In this document: piece by piece, positions 7,467 to 14,343 of the stretch | Numbering within the stretch: position 1 is the first letter of the stretch | Layout of the letters: each line of letters starts with the position of its first letter | Source: Pelotomaculum sp. UBA3103 | GTDB taxonomy: Bacteria; Bacillota; Desulfotomaculia; Desulfotomaculales; Pelotomaculaceae | Direction: 5' to 3' | Length of the DNA stretch: 22,769 nucleotides | Assembly: GCA_002365855.1 (NCBI GenBank) | Contig: DFAP01000011.1 | Location: forward strand, 1-22,769 | Notes under the pieces: model-generated | Seen by the model: the letters and a program-made list of their open reading frames with translations, nothing else | Told to the model about the DNA's origin: nothing | Database searches by the model: none | Position numbers and translations under genes: made by a program

Positions 7467-8420
7467 TTGACTATATTCGTTCTGGACCCGGGCCATGGCG
7501 GCATTGATCCCGGTGCGGCCGGCAGCGGCCTTCAGGAAAAAGAACTCAACCTGGATATTGCCGTCAGGATCAGGAAAGCCCTGATACCCTACCAGGTAGA
7601 AGTTTATTTAACCCGGTGCGCTGATATCGCTGTGGGGTTGTATGAAAGGGCTGCCTTTGCCAATAGAATTGCGGCAGACTATTTTCTCTCCATTCATGTT
7701 AATGCCGGAGGTGGCACAGGTTTTGAAAGCTACGTCCACCCGTTAGCAGATGAAACAACCTTGAGACTCCAGGATCTTATCCATGGCGGAATGAGGGATT
7801 TTTACCGCTGCGAGGGGTTTGCCGACCGCGGCAAAAAAACTGCGAACTTCGCTGTGCTCCGTCTGACCAGCATGCCTGCGCTGTTACTGGAAAACCTGTT
7901 TCTGGATACTCAGGCAGACGCGTTGCGCCTGGCCGACCCTTTTTTTAGGGCAGGGATAGCTGCGGCTGCTGCGGCAAGCCTGGCCTTAGCCTTTGGCCTG
8001 CCGTCTTCCGGCGCCTGGAACCCATTTTTGGAAATAGATAAACTTAAAGCGGGCGGGCTGCTCAATTCTGAGCACGAACCTCTGGACAATGTCTTCTGGG
8101 GGGAGTTAGCAGCCGTAATAAACCGCTATCGCGGCAGAAGCTCTGCATCGGATTACTGGGACCCAGGACTTGAGGTTGCGAGATTAGTAAGCGACGGCTT
8201 GGCCAACACCGATCATGACGTAGATGCGGGAGTGACCTGGGGTGAGTTTGCCATGGTTCTAAACCGGCTGCGCGGCGTAAGGGAAACCATGCCGTGGAAT
8301 CCGGAAGGGGAGGTGCAAAAACTGTTGGCAGACTGTTTGATAAATTCTACCCATGACCCCATTACCATCTTAAACTGGGGAGAATTTGCAACTGTAATCA
8401 ACAGGCTGGTTGAAGCATAA
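7467..8420 (+). CDS. N-acetylmuramoyl-L-alanine amidase (Amidase_3) with three SLH-like repeats
   Basis: The 317-residue protein starts with a zinc amidase of the Amidase_3 family, which cuts the bond between MurNAc and L-Ala in peptidoglycan. The metal and catalytic residues are His10 (DPGHGG), Glu24 (LQEKELN), His77 (SIHVNAG) and Glu142 (LLENLF). From residue 184 come three repeats of about 46 residues (184-220, 231-267, 277-313). Each has W-[ND]-P..E[IV]..L...G/CL.N..H[ED]...WGE[LF]A.V[IL]NR and resembles the second half of an SLH domain. The start is TTG 7467 with AAGGAG upstream; the protein begins almost directly at the catalytic domain, with no signal peptide. It may be released by lysis, act as an endolysin-like enzyme or use an unrecognised route. 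Confidence 0.9.
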   Translation: MTIFVLDPGHGGIDPGAAGSGLQEKELNLDIAVRIRKALIPYQVEVYLTRCADIAVGLYERAAFANRIAADYFLSIHVNAGGGTGFESYVHPLADETTLRLQDLIHGGMRDFYRCEGFADRGKKTANFAVLRLTSMPALLLENLFLDTQADALRLADPFFRAGIAAAAAASLALAFGLPSSGAWNPFLEIDKLKAGGLLNSEHEPLDNVFWGELAAVINRYRGRSSASDYWDPGLEVARLVSDGLANTDHDVDAGVTWGEFAMVLNRLRGVRETMPWNPEGEVQKLLADCLINSTHDPITILNWGEFATVINRLVEA

Positions 8421-8484
8421 TACTGGTTGATAAAATAAATATTAGAATAGGTGTTGTCATCCTCTCGCTGCTAAAAGACTTATT

Positions 8485-9237
8485 CTAAGGACCTGTTTGA
8501 AAAGGTACTATCTTCAGGTCACCGCACGCGGCCAGGTGGTCATCTTTGATAATCAGAGCCCCTCTTACCCCTTCTATTGAAGTGGCGTATTCAGCGGCTT
8601 TTTTAATGTCGTCCCTGTTTTCAACCATGTTTGCGGCAGCGGTTGCCACCGCATCAGCCAGGATTGCCGAATGAGCCACCACTACTGCGGCGTCGGCTCT
8701 GCCTAAACTAAGTGAAGGCCCCACTGTGCCGGATGAGGTGCAGATGCCCAGGGGGGTGTCCTCAGGTTTTATTTCCAGCGCGATACGGTTTGACAGGGGG
8801 GATTCTCCTGCAAAAATACCAATACTCCGGGTCCTGGTACTGCGCAGGTAGATGTCGCCGCCGTTCTCCACTACAACATCTTTGGATCGCCTGGCCAGCG
8901 CGCTGCCGACATACTGTGCGAAAGCGCCTGCTACAGCGGCCATTGGGCCTACACCCGCCAGGCGGGATACCTCAGCCATATCAACAGCCATAGGCGGCGC
9001 GCCGGGCTTTAAGGGGCAAGGCGACAGAGAATGCAAAAACGAGTTGTCCTGCCCGATATAGCGTTCAAGCAGCGTCCGCTGTTCATGAATTAGATTCTCC
9101 ACCCAGTGTTTTAAATCAGTTGAGTACCTGTCCCGGCGCACACCAATACTCAGATCGGTCTGCCTGATCACAACCTGGAAGTAAACCAGGTCGTCCTGGC
9201 GGAACAACTTCCGGTAAAAACGCGTGCTGTATTCCAA
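8485..9237 (-). CDS. UPF0280/COG2122 protein (ApbE-like fold), homocysteine/sulfide assimilation
   Basis: This 250-residue member of UPF0280 (COG2122) has conserved stretches AVDMAEVSRLAGVGPMAAVAGAFA, VVENGGDIYL, GICTSSGTVGPSLS and GRADAAVVVA...ADAVATAAAN. These parallel the ApbE FAD:protein FMN transferase superfamily. Members of this group co-occur with the DUF39 and NIL-ferredoxin genes and have been linked to sulfide incorporation into homocysteine in methanogens; the exact reaction is not something I can state. The start is a TTG at 9237, one base after the stop of the upstream ferredoxin gene, so translation is probably coupled. It is the last gene of the riboswitch-controlled operon. 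Confidence 0.88.
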   Translation of the reverse strand: MEYSTRFYRKLFRQDDLVYFQVVIRQTDLSIGVRRDRYSTDLKHWVENLIHEQRTLLERYIGQDNSFLHSLSPCPLKPGAPPMAVDMAEVSRLAGVGPMAAVAGAFAQYVGSALARRSKDVVVENGGDIYLRSTRTRSIGIFAGESPLSNRIALEIKPEDTPLGICTSSGTVGPSLSLGRADAAVVVAHSAILADAVATAAANMVENRDDIKKAAEYATSIEGVRGALIIKDDHLAACGDLKIVPFQTGP

Positions 9238-9238
9238 A

Positions 9239-9640
9239 TTAGAATTTGACCTCCATGGCCCTTACCGGACAAACAGTTACACAGGCCTTACATATGATAC
9301 AGTTGTCACTTTCAAATTCCACTTCCATTGACGGCCTGTTGATATGCAGGGCGCCGGTAGGGCAAATGTCAGTACAGGCTCCGCAGCTGGTGCATATCTC
9401 CTGGTTCCAGGACACTTCTTCCGCCAGCGGTTGAACCCTTACCCCTTCCTGCTTTAAAAACTCAAGTCCCTGTTCGTATTTTTCCCCGGTCAGCTCCATA
9501 ACCATTACGCCCTCTTTATAAGGGTCGACGCTGGCTTTGAGTATATTAAACACCAGGTCAAAATCCTTGGCCAGGTGGTAAATAACCGGTTTTGTCGAGA
9601 TGTCTTTGCCAAAGCGCAGGATTATTTTTTTTGGTGACAT
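9239..9640 (-). CDS. NIL-domain 2[4Fe-4S] ferredoxin of the homocysteine synthesis system
   Basis: The product has 133 residues. The N-terminal ~75 residues form a NIL domain (IILRFGKDISTKPVIYHLAK...), a small fold also found next to MetN methionine importers. Two 4Fe-4S motifs follow: CTSCGACTDICP and CIICKACVTVCP. In Methanosarcina a NIL-ferredoxin of this build (MA1822) works with the DUF39 protein MA1821 to make homocysteine from aspartate semialdehyde and sulfide. Here the gene sits between the DUF39 gene and the UPF0280 gene on the same strand. AAGGAGAG precedes ATG 9640. Confidence 0.92.
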   Translation of the reverse strand: MSPKKIILRFGKDISTKPVIYHLAKDFDLVFNILKASVDPYKEGVMVMELTGEKYEQGLEFLKQEGVRVQPLAEEVSWNQEICTSCGACTDICPTGALHINRPSMEVEFESDNCIICKACVTVCPVRAMEVKF

Positions 9641-9662
9641 CTATCTTCACTCTCCTTGTTTC

Positions 9663-10868
9663 CTAAAGATCCTTGACTTCTAATGCTTTTGCCGTGATAC
9701 CGTCCTTATGTGAGGGGAGCAGCCGGACCGGTTCTGTTAGGTAGAAATCACCACTGGTGATCCATTCTTTAAGGATGTCGGCGATCATTTTAGCCCTGGG
9801 GTAACTGGAAAGCGGGGCAGTGATAACCTCCCGGCCGTTTACGGTTATCTTTCCCGATTTTAGATCGGCGTAGCTTGCGAAGCCTAAATTACCCGGTATC
9901 CTTTGACCGTAGGCCTTGCTGTAGTCAATGATGGGGGCAAACAGCTCGCGGTCTGAGACTGAGACACAGCGCATGACTTCCTCGTTTAGAATCGGGATAG
10001 GTATGCCAATACCAACTGTAAGGTTTGTACCATAACCTATAAAGCTGGTTCCAACCAGCCAGTTAGGTTTCATCTGCTTTAAATCACCAATCACAGAAAG
10101 TGTGCCGCCGGCCGGACCATAGCTCGCGCCGGACGCGTCTTTCTGAATGCCCGGGAAGTGCTGTGTGCCGTTCCAGGCAACATAACCGATACCACCTCCC
10201 AGGAAGATCCGGGTGCCGATGCCGATAGTCAGGAAATTAGGGTCGTTGAACAGCGGGCTGAGCTGCCCGGCGCTGCAGTAGTGAGCATTGCCGAGGTCAG
10301 GTTTTAAAACACCCATATAGGTGTATATGGTACGGTCGCTTAGATTGACCGCGCAGTTGTAGTTCTGGTAGGCGTTGCGGGGGTTAAAAAGCGTCGCTTC
10401 ATTAATGTCGTCAAGAGTAATATATGTTTCCAGATCCTTCCTCGGATAACAGTCGGTACCGTAAGAGACGGCCTCCAGCTTTACAGGCTTGCCGGAAAGG
10501 AGGTCCTGGATAACGTGTCCTCCGCCGTAACGGAACTCACCAGGGTAATTACTGTTGCAGGGGTCATCTTCAGGCAGCTCGGTCACCCCCAGGTAGGCGT
10601 CAACAGCCGCAATACCCGAGTAGGCCGGAACACCGTTGAGCCAGACTTTCTGCATCCTGATCCTGGGCTTGGGATGACCGAAATTGAAAAAAGCTCCAGA
10701 TGAACACATGGGGGCGAAAGTTCCGGTGGTAACCACATCCACCTGACGGGCAGCTTCGCTGACACCTTTTTCCTCTACCAGGGAGATTACTTCCTCCGCA
10801 GTCATTACCACGACGCTGCCGGATTTGATTTTGGCGTTGATCTCGGCATAAGTTTTTTCAATCGCCAT
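9663..10868 (-). CDS. Homocysteine biosynthesis protein (HcyBio, DUF39/COG1900)
   Basis: The 401-residue protein belongs to the HcyBio family, which converts aspartate semialdehyde plus a reduced sulfur source to homocysteine without O-acetyl- or O-succinylhomoserine. The N-terminal region has TTGTFAPMCSSGAFFNFGHP with Cys55, which corresponds to the essential cysteine near position 54 reported for the Methanosarcina protein. Further family features are KVWLNGVPAYSGIAAVDAYLG, the glycine-rich FRYGGGHVIQDL and GTRIFLGGGIGYVAWNGTQH. No CBS domains follow; archaeal homologues often have them. ATG 10868 has AGGAGG at 10885-10880. It is the first gene after the SAM-I riboswitch, so high S-adenosylmethionine should shut it off. 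Confidence 0.93.
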   Translation of the reverse strand: MAIEKTYAEINAKIKSGSVVVMTAEEVISLVEEKGVSEAARQVDVVTTGTFAPMCSSGAFFNFGHPKPRIRMQKVWLNGVPAYSGIAAVDAYLGVTELPEDDPCNSNYPGEFRYGGGHVIQDLLSGKPVKLEAVSYGTDCYPRKDLETYITLDDINEATLFNPRNAYQNYNCAVNLSDRTIYTYMGVLKPDLGNAHYCSAGQLSPLFNDPNFLTIGIGTRIFLGGGIGYVAWNGTQHFPGIQKDASGASYGPAGGTLSVIGDLKQMKPNWLVGTSFIGYGTNLTVGIGIPIPILNEEVMRCVSVSDRELFAPIIDYSKAYGQRIPGNLGFASYADLKSGKITVNGREVITAPLSSYPRAKMIADILKEWITSGDFYLTEPVRLLPSHKDGITAKALEVKDL

Positions 10869-10922
10869 AGTTTATTTTACCTCCTGCGTTAATAGGTGCT
10901 CTTTGCATATATTATTATTGAA

Positions 10923-10946
10923 GGCCCCTTCCAAACAGAAGAGGCC
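10923..10946 (-). terminator. Expression-platform hairpin of the SAM riboswitch
   Basis: The RNA folds as GGCCUCUUC (10946-10938), loop UGUUUG, GAAGGGGCC (10931-10923). The CCUCUU in its 5' arm (10944-10939) can instead pair with AAGAGG at the 3' side of riboswitch helix P1 (10972-10967), giving mutually exclusive antiterminator and terminator states. The following U-tract is weak (UUCAAUAAU), so termination may be inefficient. Confidence 0.65.
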
Positions 10947-10967
10947 AGCAGAGTTTTATCAGCTATC

Positions 10968-11084
10968 CTCTTATCTGTCAGAAGAAAAATCTCCTGCAGG
11001 AATTAGCACCATGTTGGGCAATACTTACCTCCCAACGGTTGCCGGGTTTCATTGGGCCAGTCCCTCCACCACTCCGGATAAGAG
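10968..11084 (-). promoter_or_regulatory. SAM-I (S-box) riboswitch
   Basis: The minus-strand RNA has the S-box core in order: P1 5' strand CUCUUAUC (11084-11077), GGUGGAGGGACUGGCCC, AUGAAACCCGGCAACC, GGUGCUAAUUCCUGCAG, and P1 3' strand GAUAAGAG (10975-10968). P1 pairs perfectly over 8 bp. It binds S-adenosylmethionine and, when occupied, frees the downstream terminator arm. It lies about 100 nt before the HcyBio start, which fits feedback control of homocysteine and methionine supply. Confidence 0.96.
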
Positions 11085-11110
11085 CACTTTATTATCTTGT
11101 ATTAACCTCT

Positions 11111-11139
11111 AGTCTACCAATTGTCCCGGCTCATGTCAA
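11111..11139 (-). promoter_or_regulatory. Promoter of the riboswitch-controlled homocysteine operon
   Basis: On the minus strand a perfect TTGACA (11139-11134), a 17-bp spacer and TAGACT (11116-11111) lie about 27 bp before helix P1 of the riboswitch. Confidence 0.7.
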
Positions 11140-11275
11140 CAGGCAGGTTACTTTAGTACTATATTTATTAAGTTGTTTAAAAAAAGAGGATTTTTTAAAA
11201 ATAAAAAAGAATTAAAATTTTAAAAGCAGCTTGGAGCTGTGGAAGTTGTAAATGCTATTAATCATTTATGTGTTG

Positions 11276-11322
11276 ACCACGGAGGCAGCAGGCCTGTAGA
11301 AACAGGTCTTTCCCGTGGTTTT
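11276..11322 (+). terminator. Two-part hairpin in the cbiM leader, possible attenuator
   Basis: An outer stem ACCACGG/CCGTGGT (11276-11282 with 11313-11319) encloses an inner stem AGGCCTGT-AGAA-ACAGGTCT (11290-11309), and TTTTACTGTT follows. It lies 63 bp before the cbiM start. A 15-codon frame (ATG 11252 to TAG 11299) runs into the inner stem, so translation-linked attenuation is conceivable. I see no cobalamin-riboswitch core. The remaining leader (11140-11275) is A/T-rich with no other feature that I can support. Confidence 0.5.
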
Positions 11323-11384
11323 ACTGTTCAGGGGGTAAATGGCGACGTTAATGTTTAATTCAATACTTTTAGGAGGTGAATAGG

Positions 11385-12038
11385 CTGCATATCCCCGATG
11401 GTTTTCTAGACATTAAGACTTCAATTGGAACCTATGCTTTAAGCACATGTTTTATAGCTTACAGCATCCGCAAAATAAAGGAAGAAATGGATGAGCGGCA
11501 GATCCCAAAGATGGGCGTGCTCGCGGCCTTTATCTTTGCGGCCCAGATGATCAACTTTCCTATAGCGGGTGGCGCCTCCGGTCACCTGCTGGGGGCCGCG
11601 CTGGCCACAATTCTTCTCGGACCCTGGTGTTCAGGCCTTATCCTTATGACCGTCCTGATCATCCAGTGCTTGTTTTTCCAGGATGGCGGGCTGACAGCAT
11701 TGGGGGGCAACATATTAAATATGGCCGTTATAGGAACAATTACGGCTTTCGTAGTATACCGGTTAGCCTCCCGGCTTGCCGCAGGCAGGAAAGGAAAAGC
11801 CGCCGCTATCTTTATTGCCTCCTGGACTTCTGTGGTCACTGCGTCCATTGCTGCTGCCGCAGAGCTGGCACTGTCCGGAACGGTTCCCTTTAAAATAGCT
11901 TTAGCGGCAATGGCGGGGTGGCATGCTCTTATCGGTATCGGGGAAGGACTGATAACAGCGGTAGCTGTTACCTTTGCCCTTAGTATCGGTTTTAGCTCCG
12001 TTCAGGATAAGCCAGAGGAAAATGAGGTTTCAATATGA
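11385..12038 (+). CDS. cbiM: Cobalt ECF transporter S component CbiM (probable CTG start)
   Basis: This integral membrane protein (about 217 residues, 6-7 hydrophobic segments) is the substrate-specific subunit of the Co(II) energy-coupling-factor transporter. Family motifs are HIPDGFLD at the N-terminus, FPIAGGASGHLLGAALA, and GGNILNMAVIG. In the related NikM2 structure the metal is held by the amino group of Met1, His2 and His67. Starting at the CTG at 11385 gives exactly Met1-His2 and places the GASGHL histidine at 67, with AGGAGG (11371-11376) eight bases upstream. The in-frame GTG at 11376 overlaps that ribosome-binding site and would add three residues. The frame therefore supports a rare CTG start. 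Confidence 0.9.
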   Translation: MHIPDGFLDIKTSIGTYALSTCFIAYSIRKIKEEMDERQIPKMGVLAAFIFAAQMINFPIAGGASGHLLGAALATILLGPWCSGLILMTVLIIQCLFFQDGGLTALGGNILNMAVIGTITAFVVYRLASRLAAGRKGKAAAIFIASWTSVVTASIAAAAELALSGTVPFKIALAAMAGWHALIGIGEGLITAVAVTFALSIGFSSVQDKPEENEVSI

Positions 12039-12331
12039 AAAAACCTGTATTTGTTTTGCTCCTGACAGCGCTCTTAATAGCGGCACTGCTATCCCCGTTT
12101 GCTTCATCTAAACCGGATGGGCTGGACAGGGCAGCCGGAGATCTGGGCTTTCAGGTCAAAGCCAATGAGAACGGTTTGCTAGAAGCAGTTTTTCCTGATT
12201 ATAAAATTTCAGGTATGCAGAATGAATTCTTCGCTACTTCTCTGGCAGGAGTTTTAGGTGTGCTGCTTACTTTCACGGCTGCATATGTTCTGGGTAAAAT
12301 TGTATCAAAACGTGGTAAAAATCCTCTTTAG
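12035..12331 (+). CDS. CbiN/PDGLE-domain cobalt transport accessory protein
   Basis: The 98-residue protein has an N-terminal hydrophobic segment (residues 4-24), then SSKPDGLDRAAGDLGF, the hallmark of the PDGLE domain found in CbiN-like subunits. A second membrane segment follows (about 65-88). The extracytoplasmic loop between them is thought to help metal loading of CbiM. Its ATG overlaps the cbiM stop (ATGA), so the two are co-translated. The cbiQ and cbiO energising subunits are not next to it; they must lie elsewhere, or the pair works alone, as basal transport by CbiMN alone has been reported. Confidence 0.85.
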   Translation: MKKPVFVLLLTALLIAALLSPFASSKPDGLDRAAGDLGFQVKANENGLLEAVFPDYKISGMQNEFFATSLAGVLGVLLTFTAAYVLGKIVSKRGKNPL

Positions 12332-12450
12332 AAGCCATGTGCCATGCTCAGGAGAGCACGTCTCAGACCGAATTTTTTATTGTGTCAGTATGTGACGCGA
12401 GATATAGCCAGGAAATATTCTTACAGCTGTTATAGACAGGAGTCTGGTAA

Positions 12451-13113
12451 ATGTATACGAGGATAGGAGCCAGAATAAAAAAAGCCAGAGAATATAAATA
12501 TTTATCACAGTCAGAGCTTGGCGCAAAACTTGGTGTTACTGCAACGGCTATTAATTACTACGAAAAAGGAAAGCGCAAAATAGGCATTGACGATCTTTAC
12601 CGCCTCGCCGCAGCTTTAAATAAGCCGTTTGAATATTTTCTATCGGACGGGATATCAAATGCAGCCAGGCGGGGAAAGCGGGCGCCCGGAAAAGAATTTG
12701 ACGCTGTTTATGATTTAACCAGCATTCCTGTACTTGGATTGATTAACGCGGGCGAGCCTGCCCTGTCACAGCAAAATGTGATAGGTCACCTGCCCGTACC
12801 TCATGACTTGGCGGAGAGCGTTACATTTGCCCTCCGGGTTAAGGGGGATTCAATGGTAGGCGCGGGGATTTCAGAAGGCGATATGGTACTGATCCGCCGT
12901 CAGCCTTATGCTGATTTCAACGGGCAGATCATTTGCGCCCTGGTAGACGGTGAGAATACATTAAAGTATATCTTAAAAGACAATGAGATAATTATTTTAA
13001 GGGCTGCAAACCCGAATCACCCCGATATCGTCATAAAAAACGAAAGAGCTCTCTCGATACAGGGAGTCTTTGCCGGGGTTTTTAAACTTCCACTAAAAGC
13101 AAAACCTGTTTAA
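12451..13113 (+). CDS. HTH-XRE/S24 self-cleaving repressor (LexA/CI-like)
   Basis: The 220-residue regulator has an XRE-type helix-turn-helix (about 5-60: IGARIKKAREYKYLSQSELGAK, then VTATAINYYEKGKRKI) and a C-terminal S24 peptidase domain. The predicted autocleavage site is Ala100-Gly101 (LINAGEP), the nucleophile is Ser134 (VKGDSM) and the general base is Lys172 (ENTLKYI). Such proteins are inactivated by RecA-stimulated self-cleavage during DNA damage, or respond to other stress. It is not LexA itself, whose winged-helix N-terminus differs. No prophage genes surround it. AGGAG precedes ATG 12451, and the near-palindrome TTACAGCTGTTA (12421-12432) could be an operator. Its 3' end overlaps a convergent gene by 4 bp. 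Confidence 0.9.
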   Translation: MYTRIGARIKKAREYKYLSQSELGAKLGVTATAINYYEKGKRKIGIDDLYRLAAALNKPFEYFLSDGISNAARRGKRAPGKEFDAVYDLTSIPVLGLINAGEPALSQQNVIGHLPVPHDLAESVTFALRVKGDSMVGAGISEGDMVLIRRQPYADFNGQIICALVDGENTLKYILKDNEIIILRAANPNHPDIVIKNERALSIQGVFAGVFKLPLKAKPV

Positions 13114-13367
13114 ATGATATTAGCATTGCATTCGTATTCACCGGCTGTGTTTACTGCAGGTTTGGTAGGGCGGATATGAAAGTGATTATGCTGTATTTTG
13201 ATTGAATGGATCGTGCCGCATGACGGGCAGCTTTTACTTTCCCCGTCTTTAAACCTAATTTCACCAATGTGTTTGCCGCAGCAGGTAACCTCGACGCTGA
13301 TTATTTTACCGTTATTGAGGATATTGACACGATAGTCGCTCAGGTAGCCCTTGTTTTTATAGCTCAT
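13110..13367 (-). CDS. Small protein with paired cysteines, unknown function
   Basis: I do not recognise the family. The product has 85 residues; VTCCGKHIGEIRF is followed after 15 residues by CPSCG, a spacing compatible with a zinc ribbon, and an HNHFHIRP stretch adds histidines. The rest looks beta-rich and there is no membrane segment. ATG 13367 is preceded by GGGGTG; an in-frame GTG at 13376 is the alternative. The gene is convergent with the S24 regulator and overlaps its end by 4 bases. It could be a small zinc-dependent binding protein, but nothing here tells its target. Confidence 0.65.
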   Translation of the reverse strand: MSYKNKGYLSDYRVNILNNGKIISVEVTCCGKHIGEIRFKDGESKSCPSCGTIHSIKIQHNHFHIRPTKPAVNTAGEYECNANII

Positions 13368-13459
13368 GACTGTCACACCCCATATATTAATCGTTAATTA
13401 AACCAAATATAGCACTATATCTATAAGGACGCAACCCCCGTATAAGCTATTAAATTAAG

Positions 13460-13490
13460 AAAAAGAGACCTTAAATCAAGGTCTCTTTTT
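13460..13490. terminator. Bidirectional rho-independent terminator
   Basis: AAAAAGAGACCTT (13460-13472), loop AAATC, AAGGTCTCTTTTT (13478-13490) form a perfect 13-bp stem with T-runs on both strands. Its right end overlaps the stop codon of the small gene at 13489-13632, which it should terminate. Confidence 0.9.
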
Positions 13491-13632
13491 AGCATTGAGC
13501 GTTTTCGTCTTCATTGGAATTAGTTTTACCGGGGCACGAGCTTTCCTCTAAATCGCAGCTCTCGCACCCGTCTTCAACCTGTGGTAGTTCCGTGTACGGG
13601 GGCTGGATACGTTCTTTCTTTTTGGAACTCAT
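13489..13632 (-). CDS. 47-residue Cys-rich acidic protein, unknown
   Basis: This short gene has AGGAGGT seven bases before ATG 13632 and a perfect terminator at its stop codon, so it looks genuinely expressed. The product starts with a basic stretch (MSSKKKERIQPPY) and is acidic afterwards, with CESCDLEESSCP and a C-terminal Cys, four cysteines in all. I do not recognise the family. The clustered cysteines may bind metal. The frame is open further upstream to 13740, but without a ribosome-binding site. Confidence 0.6.
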   Translation of the reverse strand: MSSKKKERIQPPYTELPQVEDGCESCDLEESSCPGKTNSNEDENAQC

Positions 13633-13760
13633 AACATACCTCCTAATTGAGTGTATACTGACCTGATTTATATTATGGCCACGGCAGGGTTTCTCTATAC
13701 TCGCAAGATTAAAAATTTTATATCTGTATCCCTTTGTCATATTTATGGGTTTATAAAAGG

Positions 13761-13783
13761 AAAAAGTGCGGATATAACCGCAC
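13761..13783 (-). terminator. Rho-independent terminator of the DUF378 gene
   Basis: On the minus strand GTGCGG-TTATAT-CCGCAC is followed by TTTTTCCTTTT. It lies 33 bp after the stop codon of the DUF378 gene. Confidence 0.8.
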
Positions 13784-13815
13784 CGTTCCTTTCAACCGGC
13801 TTGCGTGTCCCGGAA

Positions 13816-14049
13816 TTATTCCGGTTTGTTGGTCCTTACTAGAATGTTTTCCTTGAAGAAGAATGAGATCGCATAAATACCTGCCAGTCCTATTAAGGAA
13901 TAAATCAACCGGCTCAAATCTGATGAAGCCCTTATGGCTTCTCCACCGAACAGGGCAGTAACCAGGTCCCACTCAAATAGACCCACCAGCAACCAGTTCA
14001 GTGCTCCAATAATAACAAGGGCTAAAGCAACGCGTGACAACCACTCCAT
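13816..14049 (-). CDS. DUF378 family small membrane protein (YuzA-like)
   Basis: The 77-residue protein has two hydrophobic segments (about 5-25, VALALVIIGALNWLLVGLF, and 47-66, RLIYSLIGLAGIYAISFFF), separated by a short loop starting EWDLVTALFGG. The sequence GALNWLLVGLF and this two-segment layout match DUF378 (B. subtilis YuzA), whose function is unknown. AGGAGG lies upstream of ATG 14049 and a terminator closes the gene at 13761-13783, so it appears monocistronic. Confidence 0.88.
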   Translation of the reverse strand: MEWLSRVALALVIIGALNWLLVGLFEWDLVTALFGGEAIRASSDLSRLIYSLIGLAGIYAISFFFKENILVRTNKPE

Positions 14050-14343
14050 ATTTTTTTACGCCTCCTAAAGAAGAGTTTGCTAAATTTATTATGTAAAGAA
14101 ATATTAAAATTTATACGAAAATATTGATATAGCTTTAGTGCGTTCATCCAGATCATTTTCATTCCTCTTTTTTAATAAACAAAAAAACACGTAATATTAA
14201 CTTTATCTGTACAGGCCTGTATAAAATTAGTCAAAACTATTAAACTTATAAGTAAAGAGTTTTATTCGTTTGGAGGATGCACTAAAGCAACGTCGAAGGT
14301 ATTATGTACCTGGTTTGTAAATTATACGAAATTGGGGAGAACC
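14050..14343. other. 294-bp A/T-rich intergenic region between divergent genes
   Basis: This gap separates the DUF378 gene (minus) from the glycosyltransferase operon (plus). I see two perfect palindromes, TACAGGCCTGTA (14210-14221) and ACTTATAAGT, and no gene. A GGAGG followed by ATG near 14273 runs into a stop after two codons. Promoters for both sides should lie here, but I find no convincing -35/-10 pair. Confidence 0.5.

Noticed and set aside
8442..8488. TTAGAATA/TATTCTAA inverted repeat between the amidase and UPF0280 genes as a terminator
   Set aside because: The loop is over 30 bases, the stem is A/T-rich and there is no T-run; probably chance.
11140..11384. Cobalamin or NiCo riboswitch before cbiM
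   Set aside because: No B12-box-like core or recognisable NiCo core was seen; only a terminator-like hairpin could be supported.
12451..13113. Prophage or mobile element marked by the CI-like repressor
   Set aside because: No integrase, phage structural genes or att repeats surround it; the tRNA-Pro gene 5 kb away shows no nearby partial repeat of its 3' end.
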